This document shows, piece by piece, positions 26,064 through 35,590 of a DNA stretch of 64,000 nucleotides. The notes under the pieces are model-generated. The model was not told the DNA's origin. It made no database searches and was given only the letters and a program-made list of their open reading frames with translations. Numbering within the stretch: the first letter of the stretch is position 1; the number at the start of each line of letters is the position of its first letter. The stretch is taken from contig NZ_CP014161.1 in the NCBI RefSeq assembly GCF_001543175.1, positions 434,001-498,000 of the forward strand, written 5' to 3'. Made by a program: the position numbers and the translations under genes. Source of the DNA: Aerococcus urinae (GTDB taxonomy: Bacteria; Bacillota; Bacilli; Lactobacillales; Aerococcaceae).

Positions 26064-26112
26064 CACCGCTTCTTCAACGGCTTAGGCCAGTTAAGAGAAG
26101 CGGTGGCTTTTT
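26064..26112. terminator. Bidirectional terminator between holA and rpsT
   Basis: CACCGCTTCT (26064-26073) pairs with AGAAGCGGTG (26096-26105); an A-run lies on the left and CTTTTTT on the right, so it can end both convergent genes. Confidence 0.85.
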
Positions 26113-26115
26113 TAA

Positions 26116-26370
26116 TTACTTGTTTAATTTTTGAGCCATACGTGAATTAATACGGCTTGCTTTATTAGCGTGGATTAAGTTCTTAGAAACTGCTTGGTCC
26201 ACTAATTTTTGAGCATGTTGGTGTAATTCTTCGACGTTATCTGCGCCTTCTTGGACAGCAGTTTCGAAACGTTTAATAGCGGTACGCATTTCGCTGACTT
26301 TTGCAGAGTTTACTGCAGCGTTCTTTTCGTTTTGACGTACGCGTTTAATAGCTGATGCAATGTTTGCCAT
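26116..26370 (-). CDS. rpsT: 30S ribosomal protein S20
   Basis: 84-aa basic protein binding the 5' domain of 16S rRNA. MANIASAIKRVRQNEKNAAVNSAKVS is a typical S20 opening. The frame extends upstream to 26403, but the family start MANI with AGAGGTGG upstream fixes the start at 26370. Monocistronic, convergent to holA. Confidence 0.95.
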   Translation of the reverse strand: MANIASAIKRVRQNEKNAAVNSAKVSEMRTAIKRFETAVQEGADNVEELHQHAQKLVDQAVSKNLIHANKASRINSRMAQKLNK

Positions 26371-26550
26371 GGAGTCCACCTCTTTCTTTTTTCGCTTTTT
26401 CAAGTGAACAGGTCACTAACATGAATATTATACAGAAATTTGACCAGGCTGGCAAGAGAAATTTTACTTAGTCCTTGGAAGCTTAAAATAGGGTTTAGGC
26501 CCTAGTCGTGATAAACTAGATAGGAGAAAAGAAAAATGGAGTGAAGTAAA

Positions 26551-28545
26551 GTGGACGGCAAGTTTGAATTAGTATCATCCTACCAACCCAGTGGGGACCA
26601 ACCCCAAGCCATCAAAAAACTGGTTGAAGGAGTAGAGAATAACGATAAGGCCCAGGTCCTTTTGGGCGGTACCGGGACCGGGAAGACCTTTACCATGGCT
26701 AATGTCATTGCGGAGACTAACCGGCCGACCTTGGTCTTAGCCCATAATAAAACCTTAGCGGGGCAACTGTATTCAGAGCTCAAGGAATTCTTCCCCCATA
26801 ACGCAGTCGAATACTTTGTCTCTTACTATGACTACTACCAACCGGAAGCCTATGTGCCTTCCAGCGATTCCTATATTGAAAAATCAGCCTCGGTTAATGA
26901 CGAGATCGATAAGCTCCGCCACTCAGCCACCTCATCGATCCTGGAACGCCGGGATACCATCATTGTGGCTTCGGTGTCCTGTATCTACGGTTTAGTGGAC
27001 CCGATGGAGTATAAAAACCATCTCCTTTCCATCCGCCAAGGCCAAGAAGTTGACCGTAATGACTTTATGCGGCGTTTGGTGGATATGCAGTATGAGCGTA
27101 ATGACATTGAGTTCCGCCGTGGGACTTTCCGCGTCCGCGGGGATGTGGTGGAAGTCTTCCTGCCTTCCCGCGATAGTGAAGCCATCCGGGTAGAGTTCTT
27201 TGGTGATGAAATTGATCGGATTCGTCAAGTTGATGTTTTGACCGGTGAAGTCAAAAATGACGTCAAACACTATCCCATCTATCCGGCCACTCACTTTGTG
27301 GTGGATTATAACAAGATGCAAAGAGCGGTTGACTCCATTGAGGCGGAATTAGAGGTCCAATTGAAGAAGTTTAATGACGAAGGCAAACTTCTAGAGGCCC
27401 AACGTCTGGAACAGAGAACTCGCTATGATATTGAAATGCTCTTAGAAATGGGCTATTGTAACGGGATTGAGAACTATTCCCGCCATATGGACGGTCGGGC
27501 TCCGGGTCAACCCCCATATACCTTGCTGGATTTCTTCCCTGATGATTACCTCCTCATGGTGGACGAATCCCACATGACCATGCCCCAAGTACGCGGCATG
27601 TATAACGGCGACAAAGCTCGTAAGGAACAGTTAGTGGATTATGGTTTCCGCCTGCCTAGTGCCTTAGACAACCGGCCTTTGAAATTAGCTGAATTTGAAG
27701 AACGGGTCAACCAAGCTATCTATGTTTCCGCTACCCCTGGGGACTATGAAATTGAGAAGTCTAATGGCGAAGTTGTGGAACAAATTATCCGGCCAACTGG
27801 TCTCTTAGACCCTAAAGTGGAAGTTCGCCCGATTAAGGGGCAAATTGATGACTTGATTAGTGAAATTAATGAGCGGGTAGATAGAGGCGACCGGGTCTTT
27901 GTCACCACTCTGACCAAGAAAATGTCGGAAGACCTGACCGATTACTTAGAGGAGGTCGGCATTAAGGTGAAATACCTGCACTCGGATATTAAAACCCTCG
28001 AGCGGACCGAAATTATCCGTGACCTCCGTCTGGGCGTCTTCGATGTCTTGGTGGGGATTAACCTCTTGCGGGAAGGGATCGATGTGCCAGAAGTCTCTCT
28101 GGTGATTATCCTCGACGCGGACAAGGAAGGCTTCCTCCGTAATGAGCGCTCACTTATCCAAACTATTGGCCGGGCGGCTCGGAATGAGAATGGCCACGTG
28201 ATTATGTATGCTGATACCGTGACTGGGTCTATGCAGGCGGCTATTGATGAAACTGCTAGACGGCGGGCCATTCAAGAAGCTTATAACGAAGAGCATAACA
28301 TCACCCCGAAAACCATCCAAAAAGAAATCCGTGATTCCATCCGCATTACCACAGCGGTCAATAGTGAAGAAGAGAACGAATCACTCATGGATACCATCCG
28401 GGGCATGAACCGCAATGAAAAAGAAGAAGCGGTTCACAATGTCGAATTAGAAATGCGCCAAGCGGCTAAAGACCTGAACTTTGAGAAAGCGGCTGAATTG
28501 CGGGATATCATCTTAGAACTCAAAGCGGAATATAAGATTAAATGA
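26551..28545 (+). CDS. uvrB: UvrABC excinuclease subunit B
   Basis: Damage-verification helicase of nucleotide excision repair, 664 aa, GTG start with GGAGTGA upstream. Walker A GGTGTGKT at 39-46, the beta-hairpin [10 protein letters not shown] near 92-101, DESH helicase motif near 338, helicase C-terminal motifs ([23 protein letters not shown]) and a C-terminal UVR domain (about 627-661) are all present. uvrA does not follow, unlike many relatives. I see no LexA box in front of it. Confidence 0.95.
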   Translation: MDGKFELVSSYQPSGDQPQAIKKLVEGVENNDKAQVLLGGTGTGKTFTMANVIAETNRPTLVLAHNKTLAGQLYSELKEFFPHNAVEYFVSYYDYYQPEAYVPSSDSYIEKSASVNDEIDKLRHSATSSILERRDTIIVASVSCIYGLVDPMEYKNHLLSIRQGQEVDRNDFMRRLVDMQYERNDIEFRRGTFRVRGDVVEVFLPSRDSEAIRVEFFGDEIDRIRQVDVLTGEVKNDVKHYPIYPATHFVVDYNKMQRAVDSIEAELEVQLKKFNDEGKLLEAQRLEQRTRYDIEMLLEMGYCNGIENYSRHMDGRAPGQPPYTLLDFFPDDYLLMVDESHMTMPQVRGMYNGDKARKEQLVDYGFRLPSALDNRPLKLAEFEERVNQAIYVSATPGDYEIEKSNGEVVEQIIRPTGLLDPKVEVRPIKGQIDDLISEINERVDRGDRVFVTTLTKKMSEDLTDYLEEVGIKVKYLHSDIKTLERTEIIRDLRLGVFDVLVGINLLREGIDVPEVSLVIILDADKEGFLRNERSLIQTIGRAARNENGHVIMYADTVTGSMQAAIDETARRRAIQEAYNEEHNITPKTIQKEIRDSIRITTAVNSEEENESLMDTIRGMNRNEKEEAVHNVELEMRQAAKDLNFEKAAELRDIILELKAEYKIK

Positions 28546-28596
28546 TATTACTCAATTAAATAAACTATGCTTACTAACAGTAAATAACCATAAAAG

Positions 28597-28640
28597 AATA
28601 GCTCCCCTTTGCCTAATTAAGCAAAGGGGAGCTATTTGCT
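28597..28640. terminator. Bidirectional terminator between uvrB and the PAP2 gene
   Basis: A perfect 16-bp stem: AATAGCTCCCCTTTGC (28597-28612) with GCAAAGGGGAGCTATT (28621-28636). Flanking A- and T-rich bases are short, but the stem is very strong and the genes converge. Confidence 0.8.
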
Positions 28641-28665
28641 CTTCAGATTTATCTTTTGTTTTTGA

Positions 28666-29553
28666 CTAGCCCTTATTGTCATCACTAGGGTCAGGCTCTG
28701 CTTCCAATTTCTCTAAATCGTCAGCTAAGTCCTTGCCTTCAGCAGTGTCTAAGCTAGTGATGAAGCGGTCCTGTGTGTCTGGATCCTCACTCTTACTTTG
28801 AATCACGTGGAGCTGGGGGCCGCTTTTTTCTTTGGTTTGTTTAGCCCTTGCTTGGTCATCTTCTGTGGCTGTCGCTTGACTAGCATCAGGGTCAGCTGGC
28901 TCGTCTTTAATGGCCCTCGGAAAAGCAGGTAAGAGAGTGCTGGATAAGCTTAACCAGGCTACCCCTAAGGATAAGCCGGCCACGATGTCGGAAAAATAAT
29001 GAACACCCAGATAGACCCGACTGAGGGCAATGGCCAGACAGAGGATCCCTGTAGCAATTCCTAAAATTTGGCGCTTCTTATAAGAACGGACAAAGTAAAA
29101 AGCAATTAAGCACAAACCGCCATACATTAAGACGCTCCCCATGGAATGGGCGCTAGGGAAGGAATAACCGCCTTGTTCGATGAGGGGTTGGATAAAGCTA
29201 GGCCGAGGGCGTTTAACAATATATTTAATACTTTGGTTACCGAGCAGGACGCCAAGAATCAGTTGGCTAGAAAACCAAATCCCTAGGAAAGGGTACCTGA
29301 AGTAATAGAGAATGGCACTAATAATGAGAGCGGCAATAATAATATACACCGTGGTCCCCATTTCAGTGAAGTAAGTGACAAAGGTCTGCCACCACTGGGG
29401 TCCCCAAGCAAACAGTGCTCCGCCAATCGCCTGATCAGCCCCTTGGATAAAGGCAGGATGGATAGCTGCCGTTAAACAAATTAAGGCGAAGGGGATCAAA
29501 GCAAGTAGCGAGCCGAGTAAATGGGGGAAGAATGTTCGATCTAAATGTTTCAT
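28666..29553 (-). CDS. PAP2 family membrane phosphatase with acidic C-terminal tail
   Basis: Lipid or isoprenoid phosphate phosphatase, 295 aa, about six membrane segments. The three PAP2 motifs are intact: KYIVKRPRPSF, SFPSAHS and SRVYLGVHYFSDIVAG, giving the catalytic His/Arg set. After about residue 208 there is a hydrophilic Asp/Glu/Lys-rich tail of some 85 residues not normally part of the family. Undecaprenyl pyrophosphate or phosphatidylglycerol phosphate could be the substrate; sequence does not decide. AAGGAGAAG lies before ATG on the minus strand. Confidence 0.85.
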   Translation of the reverse strand: MKHLDRTFFPHLLGSLLALIPFALICLTAAIHPAFIQGADQAIGGALFAWGPQWWQTFVTYFTEMGTTVYIIIAALIISAILYYFRYPFLGIWFSSQLILGVLLGNQSIKYIVKRPRPSFIQPLIEQGGYSFPSAHSMGSVLMYGGLCLIAFYFVRSYKKRQILGIATGILCLAIALSRVYLGVHYFSDIVAGLSLGVAWLSLSSTLLPAFPRAIKDEPADPDASQATATEDDQARAKQTKEKSGPQLHVIQSKSEDPDTQDRFITSLDTAEGKDLADDLEKLEAEPDPSDDNKG

Positions 29554-29650
29554 AAGACTTCTCCTTTATTATAATTATCTTTATTTTAAGTGAAAAACTG
29601 GAAAAAGGCCAAAAATTGATGGGAATGTCGAGTAAAATTAGGGATATTTC

Positions 29651-29679
29651 TTGCAAGTTTAACCGATTTCTCGTATAAT
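29651..29679 (+). promoter_or_regulatory. Sigma-A promoter of rpsO
   Basis: TTGCAA (29651-29656), exactly 17 bases, TATAAT (29674-29679). Confidence 0.85.
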
Positions 29680-29685
29680 GACTGC

Positions 29686-29777
29686 TGTGCTATAGCACAA
29701 CCATTTTCTTGGTCAGCCGAATCACCAACGGCTTACTCAGACTATGGAAGAATACAAGAGAAAGAAAGGTGAATATA
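29686..29777 (+). promoter_or_regulatory. rpsO 5' leader, possible S15 autoregulatory RNA
   Basis: About 90 bases from predicted start to ATG. Contains a self-complementary TGTGCTATAGCACA (29686-29699) and a hairpin AGCCG (29715-29719) with CGGCT (29729-29733). Structured S15-binding leaders are known for this gene in several bacteria; that this one works so is inference. Confidence 0.35.
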
Positions 29778-30047
29778 ATGGCATTAACTAAAGAAGAAAA
29801 AGACGCTATTATCGAAAAATACGCAACACATGAAGGGGATACTGGTTCTGCTGAAGTACAAATTGCTTTATTAACTGCAGATATCAACAACCTTAACGAA
29901 CACGCTAAAACTCATAAGAAGGACCACCATTCCTACCGTGGTTTAATGAAGAAAATCGGTCACCGTCGTAACTTACTAGCTTACTTACGTAACAAAGACG
30001 TTACTCGTTACCGTAACTTGATTAAGAGTTTAGGTTTACGTCGTTAA
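29778..30047 (+). CDS. rpsO: 30S ribosomal protein S15
   Basis: 89-aa protein that binds the 16S rRNA central domain. The core [14 protein letters not shown] and [20 protein letters not shown] is diagnostic. The frame runs upstream to 29709, but ATG 29778 with GAAAGGTG upstream gives the canonical MALTKEEKD start. Followed by a terminator and pnp, the common rpsO-pnp order. Confidence 0.96.
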   Translation: MALTKEEKDAIIEKYATHEGDTGSAEVQIALLTADINNLNEHAKTHKKDHHSYRGLMKKIGHRRNLLAYLRNKDVTRYRNLIKSLGLRR

Positions 30048-30073
30048 TTGAAGCGAAAGGGTTCCAAGCCCAC

Positions 30074-30107
30074 AAAAAGCGAGATTCTTTGGAGTCTCGC
30101 TTTTTTT
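30074..30107 (+). terminator. Terminator of rpsO
   Basis: AAAAAGCGAGA (30074-30084) pairs with TCTCGCTTTTT (30095-30105), then TT. Confidence 0.9.
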
Positions 30108-30221
30108 AAAGTAAAATCTAGATAAAGCCCCTATATTGACCTCTTACTAATCAAAGTTATGTGCTTTAGAAAAAACATATAACCTTGCTTAGTAGGTGGT
30201 TGGGGTAGAAAAGGAGTAAAT

Positions 30222-32342
30222 ATGTCTGAAAAACAAGTATTTAAAATGAATTGGGCGGGCCGTCCGCTCCAAATCGAAGTCGGTCAACTGGCTAAACAGG
30301 CTAATGCTGCGGCCCTGGTCCGCTACGGAGATACTGTCGTCTTAACCGCTGTTGTTGGGGCTAAGGAAGCCAAAGAAGGGCAAGATTTCTTCCCTCTTAC
30401 AGTGAATTATGAAGAAAAACAATATGCTGCGGGGAAAATCCCTGGTGGCTTCATTAAAAGAGAAGGCCGGCCAACCGAACACGCCACCCTAACTGCGCGT
30501 TTGATTGACCGTCCCATCCGTCCCATGTTCCCCGAAGGCTTCAAAAATGAAGTCCAAGTCATTAACACCGTCATGTCGGTGGATAATGACTGTAGCCCTG
30601 AAATGGCAGCTATGTTAGGGTCGTCAGTGGCCTTGACCATTTCGGATATTCCCTTCGATGGTCCCATTGCTGGAGTGAATGTGGGCCGTGTAAATGGCAA
30701 CTTAGTCATTAATCCAACCCTGGACCAACAAGCCCAATCTGACTTGGAACTGACCGTTGCTGGGACTCAAACTGCTATTAATATGGTGGAATCCTCTGCC
30801 CAAGAATTAAGTGAAGAAGAAATGTTAGAAGCCTTGATGTTTGGTCATGCCAACATTAAGGAACTTTGCTACTTCCAAGAAGAAATCCGCCAAGCAGTTG
30901 GCCAAGAAAAAATGCCTTTTGAGGCGGAAGCTTTTGCACCAGAAACTGAAGCGGAAGTCTATACTCGCTACCATCAAAAAATGGTTGATGCTATCCAAAT
31001 CTTTGACAAGTTAGAACGTGAAGAGGGCGTTCAAGCGGTTAAGGACGAAATGATTGAGTTTTACGATAGCCAATTCTTAGATGACGAAGACTTTGTCGCT
31101 AAACATAATCAAATTGTGGCTCTAGCTGATAAGTTAGAGTATGATGAAGTTCGCCGTCTGATTACCGAAGATAAGGTCCGTCCGGATGGGCGTAAAATTG
31201 ACGAAATTCGTCCTCTCTCTTCCGAAGTAGGGCTCTTGCCACGGGTTCATGGGTCCGGTTTATTTACCCGGGGACAAACCCAAGTCCTCTCCGCATGTAC
31301 CCTAGCCCCCCTATCTGAATACCAACCCTTGGATGGGATTAGTCCTGAAACCGAACGGCACTTCATCCACCACTACAACTTCCCCCAATATTCAGTGGGA
31401 TCCACTGGACGTTACGGTTCACCAGGTCGTCGGGAAATTGGTCACGGGGAATTAGGTCACCGGGCCTTACAACGCGTGATTCCTTCTCAAGAGGAATTCC
31501 CTTATACCATTCGTTTAGTCGCTGAAGTCTTAGAATCTAATGGCTCTTCTTCCCAAGCTTCTATCTGTGCGGGGACGCTGGCCTTGATGGATGCTGGTGT
31601 ACCGATCAAAGCACCCGTAGCGGGGATTGCCATGGGCTTGATTATGGACCCAGAAGATAACGACAAATATACTATTCTGACCGATATCCAAGGCCTCGAA
31701 GACCACTTAGGTGATATGGACTTTAAGGTAGCCGGAACCAGACAAGGGATTACCGCCCTGCAAATGGATATTAAAATCAAAGGAATCACTGAAGATATCC
31801 TCCGTGAATCCCTAGCCCAAGCTAAAGTTGCCCGGATGCAACTATTGGACCACCTCCAAGGCACCTTGGATGCGCCACGTGACCATCTCAGCCCTTATGC
31901 ACCGAAGATTAAGATGATTCAAATTAAACCTGAAAAGATCGGTGAAGTGATCGGTAAGGGTGGCGAAACCATCGATAAGATTATCGAAGCTACCGGAGTC
32001 AAGATTGATATCGATGACGATGGCCAAGTAAGTATTTCTTCGAGTGATGAGGCTATGATTGATAAGGCGATTGAAATCATTGAAGAACTCACCTTGGAAA
32101 TTGAAGTCGGCCAAGTCTTCACTGGGACCGTTACTCGGATTGAAAAATTTGGCGCCTTCGTCCAATTAACCCCTAAACAAAACGGGATGGTTCACATTTC
32201 AGAACTCCAACATAAACGCACCAATAAGGTGGAAGATGTGGTCCAAATTGGTGACCAAGTCAAAGTCAAAGTTATTGAAGTGGATAACCGCGGACGGATC
32301 AACCTCTCCATGAAAGCTTTGACCGATAAAGACGCTGAATAA
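30222..32342 (+). CDS. pnp: Polyribonucleotide nucleotidyltransferase (PNPase)
   Basis: Phosphorolytic 3'-5' exoribonuclease, 706 aa, forming a trimeric ring. Two RNase PH domains (about 10-230 and 325-545; [21 protein letters not shown] and [14 protein letters not shown]) flank an alpha-helical domain, followed by a KH domain ([14 protein letters not shown] near 568) and an S1 domain (about 622-694). AAAAGGAG precedes ATG 30222. Its terminator is the insertion site of intron copy 2. Confidence 0.96.
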   Translation: MSEKQVFKMNWAGRPLQIEVGQLAKQANAAALVRYGDTVVLTAVVGAKEAKEGQDFFPLTVNYEEKQYAAGKIPGGFIKREGRPTEHATLTARLIDRPIRPMFPEGFKNEVQVINTVMSVDNDCSPEMAAMLGSSVALTISDIPFDGPIAGVNVGRVNGNLVINPTLDQQAQSDLELTVAGTQTAINMVESSAQELSEEEMLEALMFGHANIKELCYFQEEIRQAVGQEKMPFEAEAFAPETEAEVYTRYHQKMVDAIQIFDKLEREEGVQAVKDEMIEFYDSQFLDDEDFVAKHNQIVALADKLEYDEVRRLITEDKVRPDGRKIDEIRPLSSEVGLLPRVHGSGLFTRGQTQVLSACTLAPLSEYQPLDGISPETERHFIHHYNFPQYSVGSTGRYGSPGRREIGHGELGHRALQRVIPSQEEFPYTIRLVAEVLESNGSSSQASICAGTLALMDAGVPIKAPVAGIAMGLIMDPEDNDKYTILTDIQGLEDHLGDMDFKVAGTRQGITALQMDIKIKGITEDILRESLAQAKVARMQLLDHLQGTLDAPRDHLSPYAPKIKMIQIKPEKIGEVIGKGGETIDKIIEATGVKIDIDDDGQVSISSSDEAMIDKAIEIIEELTLEIEVGQVFTGTVTRIEKFGAFVQLTPKQNGMVHISELQHKRTNKVEDVVQIGDQVKVKVIEVDNRGRINLSMKALTDKDAE

Positions 32343-32363
32343 GTTTAAATTTTTTATATTGAG

Positions 32364-32392
32364 AAGGCTGGGACAAAAGTTCCAGCCTTTTT
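32364..32392 (+). terminator. Terminator of pnp, adjacent to the intron insertion
   Basis: AAGGCTGGGAC (32364-32374) pairs with GTTCCAGCCTT (32379-32389) with one wobble around AAAA, then TTT. The intron starts three bases after the T-run. Confidence 0.9.
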
Positions 32393-32395
32393 AAG

Positions 32396-34279
32396 GTGCG
32401 CCTGGCATGGGCGACAACTCGGTGGTGAAAGTCCACTACAGGCCTTTGCAGTAGGAACTGTTAGCCAAAGACAAGGGTGTCCACCGTGAGGTGGAATCTG
32501 AAGGAAGTTGGAGGCAAATACTTGCACTGACGTACAGAAACTTCATAAAGAAAGGCTGTCAAAAGATGGATGAGCTTGCCTAACAAAGTGAAGTCCAATA
32601 CTGCACGAATCTGAGACAGTAGATGAAGCAGTGACATGAGTAGAAAGTTGTCGTTCTTACCCAGGGAGATCTCACAGACGGCGCAGGAGTCCCCTTATAA
32701 GAAGCCGGTCGAAAAAGGTTTACTGTAAGAAGTCAGCCGAAGTCATAGTAGTTTCCAGAGGAAACGAAGGACTGAACAATATCCATGTTTATTTAGATGG
32801 GAGGTAGCTCAATTATGGGAAAAGCAGAAAAGTTGCGAAAGCAACGCAGCCTACAGAGAAATAAGGTGGAACCTGAAAAGTATGCAGGTGTGCTTAGTAG
32901 TAGAGCTATTGAATATATGAAAAGACATGATGGGTCTCTAATGAGTCTCGTTGTCAGAGAAGAAAACCTCATGCGTGCGGCTCAATCGGTTCGAAAGAAC
33001 AAAGGAGCAGCTGGTATTGATGGTGTTTCCGCAAAAGATGCGGAAGCCGAAGTAAGAAAGTATCTTAGACCCTTACAACAGAAACTGATGAATGCAACAT
33101 ATAAACCTCAACCGGTCAAGCGGGTAGAAATCCCTAAGGCCAATGGAGGAGTTCGTCGATTAGGTATTCCTGTTGTCAGGGATCGCATTGTTCAACAAGC
33201 CATTCGACAAGTGATTGAACCAATCATAGATCCTCAACTATCACCTTATAGTCATGGTTTTCGTAAAGGCAAGAGTGCACATAGTGCACTGAAACAATGT
33301 GTCGACTATTACGAAACAGGCTATAAAGTTGTGGTTGATTGTGATCTGAAGAATTGTTTTGATAATTTTAATCAAGATAAAATGATTCATTACTTGGAAC
33401 AAATGGTAAAAGATCCAGCGATATCACGTATTCTTAGACGTTTTATGAGTGCAGGTGTTATTGATCTGATGGGTCAATTGATTAACAGTCATACGGGCAC
33501 CCCTCAAGGGGGTGTCATTTCACCGCTTCTATGTAATGTTTATTTAAATGAATTGGATAGAGAATTAGAACGTCGTGGACATCGTTTTGTGCGTTACGCA
33601 GATGACTTTGCGATTTTCGTCAAATCTAAGCGAGCAGGAGAACGTGTGCTAAAAAGTATTACTACTTACATTGAAAAAGATCTTCGATTAACCGTTAACC
33701 ATGAGAAAAGTCAAGTGGGTTCGCCAACCCGTTTAAAATTCTTGGGTTGCCTTATCATGCCTACCCGAAAGGGTTGTCGTTTTCGTCCGACGAATGAAGC
33801 GAAGAAGAAATTCAAAGCAAAGTTAAAACGTCTGACAAGTCGAAAGCGACCAGGTCCCTTTAAAACCATTGTAAAAGAGATCAACCAAGTCACACAAGGC
33901 TGGATCAACTATTTTGGATTAGGTTATATTAAAACCTATATTGAAGATATAGAACAATGGTTAAACCATCGCCTAAGGCAACTCATTTTGAAGCGATGGA
34001 AAAACTGTCGAACGAAGATTATACGCCTCATGCGGTTGGGATTGGATAGTGATAGCGCGAAGCGTATTGCTTTCTCACGCAAGAAATATTGGCGCCTATC
34101 CAAGACACCGGAGGTGCACTACGCTCTGACAACAAAAAGACTCCGTCAGTGGGGATTAAAATCATTAACCCTCCTGGCGAAGTCTGCCTATTTAAGATAT
34201 TGAACCGCCGTATACGGAACCGTACGTACGGTGGTGTGAGAGGTCCTCTGTCCGACTAACGGACAGAGTCCTACTCGAT
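32396..34279 (+). mobile_element. Group II intron, bacterial class C-like, copy 2
   Basis: 1884 bases, the same length as copy 1. Starts GTGCG, ends ACTCGAT; domain V hairpin at 34205-34234. Reading the two copies side by side I find only two differences: base 4 (C here, T in copy 1) and one change in the protein gene. Inserted in the transcribed direction just after the pnp terminator. Flanking bases differ from copy 1 on both sides (TAAG versus GTAT before the intron). Confidence 0.9.
32815..34203 (+). CDS. ltrA: Group II intron reverse transcriptase/maturase, copy 2
   Basis: 462 aa from ATG 32815, with GGGAGGT upstream at the same offset as copy 1. Same reverse transcriptase blocks with YADD and a maturase domain, no HNH domain. 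It differs from copy 1 by a single residue: Asn (AAC) where copy 1 has Lys, in the EE(K/N)LMRA segment. The nearly complete identity means that one copy derives recently from the other or both from a third. Confidence 0.93.
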   Translation: MGKAEKLRKQRSLQRNKVEPEKYAGVLSSRAIEYMKRHDGSLMSLVVREENLMRAAQSVRKNKGAAGIDGVSAKDAEAEVRKYLRPLQQKLMNATYKPQPVKRVEIPKANGGVRRLGIPVVRDRIVQQAIRQVIEPIIDPQLSPYSHGFRKGKSAHSALKQCVDYYETGYKVVVDCDLKNCFDNFNQDKMIHYLEQMVKDPAISRILRRFMSAGVIDLMGQLINSHTGTPQGGVISPLLCNVYLNELDRELERRGHRFVRYADDFAIFVKSKRAGERVLKSITTYIEKDLRLTVNHEKSQVGSPTRLKFLGCLIMPTRKGCRFRPTNEAKKKFKAKLKRLTSRKRPGPFKTIVKEINQVTQGWINYFGLGYIKTYIEDIEQWLNHRLRQLILKRWKNCRTKIIRLMRLGLDSDSAKRIAFSRKKYWRLSKTPEVHYALTTKRLRQWGLKSLTLLAKSAYLRY

Positions 34280-34283
34280 TAGC

Positions 34284-34345
34284 AAGGCTAATCAAAACCT
34301 ACTTCAGGCGGACGCTTACTCTTTGACGCGCTTGCCGTACTCTTT
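34284..34345. repeat. Collapsed fragment of the structured repeat family
   Basis: AAAACCTACTTCAGGCG resembles the CAAACCTGCTCCAAGAGC linker of the arrays, and TTTGACGCGCTTGCCGTACTCT resembles the right end of element F (63 kb array), but the hairpin centre is missing. It begins five bases after the 3' end of intron copy 2. Confidence 0.55.
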
Positions 34346-34377
34346 TTTGCCTATTGATACTTTACAATGAAGTTAAT

Positions 34378-34406
34378 TTGTGAAAGCCTTGATAATTTGG
34401 TAAAAT
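34378..34406 (+). promoter_or_regulatory. Sigma-A promoter of asd
   Basis: TTGTGA (34378-34383), 17-base spacer ending TGG, TAAAAT (34401-34406): both -35 and extended -10. Confidence 0.7.
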
Positions 34407-34450
34407 GAGTTATAAGCTTGATCAAACATGAAAATAGAGGGAGTGTAAAC

Positions 34451-35494
34451 ATGACAAAGAAATATAATATCGCTATTGTTGGTGCGACTGGAGCTGTGGG
34501 CGAACAACTCCGTTATTTATTAGCGCAATCCAAGATTCCTTATGACAAGGTGCGTTTACTGGCTTCTAGCCGTTCTGCTGGAAAAGAATTAAGCGTGGGC
34601 GATGAAAAATATACTGTAGAAGAATTAACTGCTGATTCTTTTGAAGGTATCGATATTGCCTTTTTCTCAGCTGGTGGCGATCGGTCTAAGGAATTTGCGC
34701 CTAAGGCCGTTGAAGCTGGAGCAGTTGTGGTGGATAACACCAGCGCCTACCGTATGGACGAAGACACTCCTTTGATTGTTCCAGAGGTTAACCAAGAAGC
34801 CATGGATAACCACCACGGTCTCATCGCTAACCCGAACTGTTCAACCATTCAAATGGTGATGGCCTTAAGACCAATCGAAAAGGCTTTCGGCTTAAAACGG
34901 GTTATTGTTTCGACCTATCAAGCGGTTTCTGGCGCAGGGACTCGGGCTGTCTTAGAAATGGAAAATCAATTCCGTGATATCTTATCTGGTGATGCGATTG
35001 ATGAGCCTAAAATTTTACCGGTGGCTGGCGATAAAAAACATTATCAGATGGCCTTCAATGTCCTGGCACAAATTGATAAGTTCCAAGACAACCACTACAC
35101 TTTTGAAGAAATGAAGATGACCAATGAAACTAAGAAAATCTTAGGTCGTCCGGATTTACCCGTTTCCGCAACCTGTGTCCGAGTACCAGTCGTTAAAGGT
35201 CACGCTGAATCCGTTTATATCGAAATTGACCGTGATGATGTGACCATTGAGGACTTGATGGCTGTTTTAAACCAAGCAGACAATGTGATTGTGGAAGATG
35301 ACGTGAAGCAACAAGTCTATCCGCAACCCGTTAATGCAGTCAACCGTCCTGAAACCTTCGTTGGACGGATTCGCCAAGACCTGGATGTGAAGAATGGCTT
35401 CCATTTATGGATTGTTTCCGATAATTTATGGAAGGGTGCGGCCTATAATTCCATCGAGATTGCCGAAACTTTAATTGCTCGGGATTTGATCTAA
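34451..35494 (+). CDS. asd: Aspartate-semialdehyde dehydrogenase
   Basis: NADPH-dependent reduction of aspartyl phosphate for lysine/diaminopimelate, threonine and methionine synthesis. NADP fold motif GATGAVGEQ near residues 10-18, active-site cysteine in NPNCSTIQ near residue 128. GAGGGAGTG upstream favours ATG 34451 over the in-frame 34418 start; 347 aa, usual length. dapG and dapA, which follow asd in B. subtilis, are absent here, and the RNase J gene comes directly after. Confidence 0.94.
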   Translation: MTKKYNIAIVGATGAVGEQLRYLLAQSKIPYDKVRLLASSRSAGKELSVGDEKYTVEELTADSFEGIDIAFFSAGGDRSKEFAPKAVEAGAVVVDNTSAYRMDEDTPLIVPEVNQEAMDNHHGLIANPNCSTIQMVMALRPIEKAFGLKRVIVSTYQAVSGAGTRAVLEMENQFRDILSGDAIDEPKILPVAGDKKHYQMAFNVLAQIDKFQDNHYTFEEMKMTNETKKILGRPDLPVSATCVRVPVVKGHAESVYIEIDRDDVTIEDLMAVLNQADNVIVEDDVKQQVYPQPVNAVNRPETFVGRIRQDLDVKNGFHLWIVSDNLWKGAAYNSIEIAETLIARDLI

Positions 35495-35515
35495 AAGCTA
35501 TAAAAGATGAAGTGA

Positions 35516-35552
35516 GCATCTTTATCAATAGGTTATAAAGATGCTTCTTTCC
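35516..35552 (+). terminator. Terminator of asd
   Basis: GCATCTTTAT (35516-35525) pairs perfectly with ATAAAGATGC (35535-35544), then TTCTTT. Confidence 0.75.
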
Positions 35553-35590
35553 TTTATAAAGAATTTTTGTAAGAAGAAAGAGGAGTTGTA

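Noticed and set aside
26404-26550. LexA box in front of uvrB
   Set aside because: I looked for GAAC-N4-GTTC in the rpsT-uvrB gap and found none.
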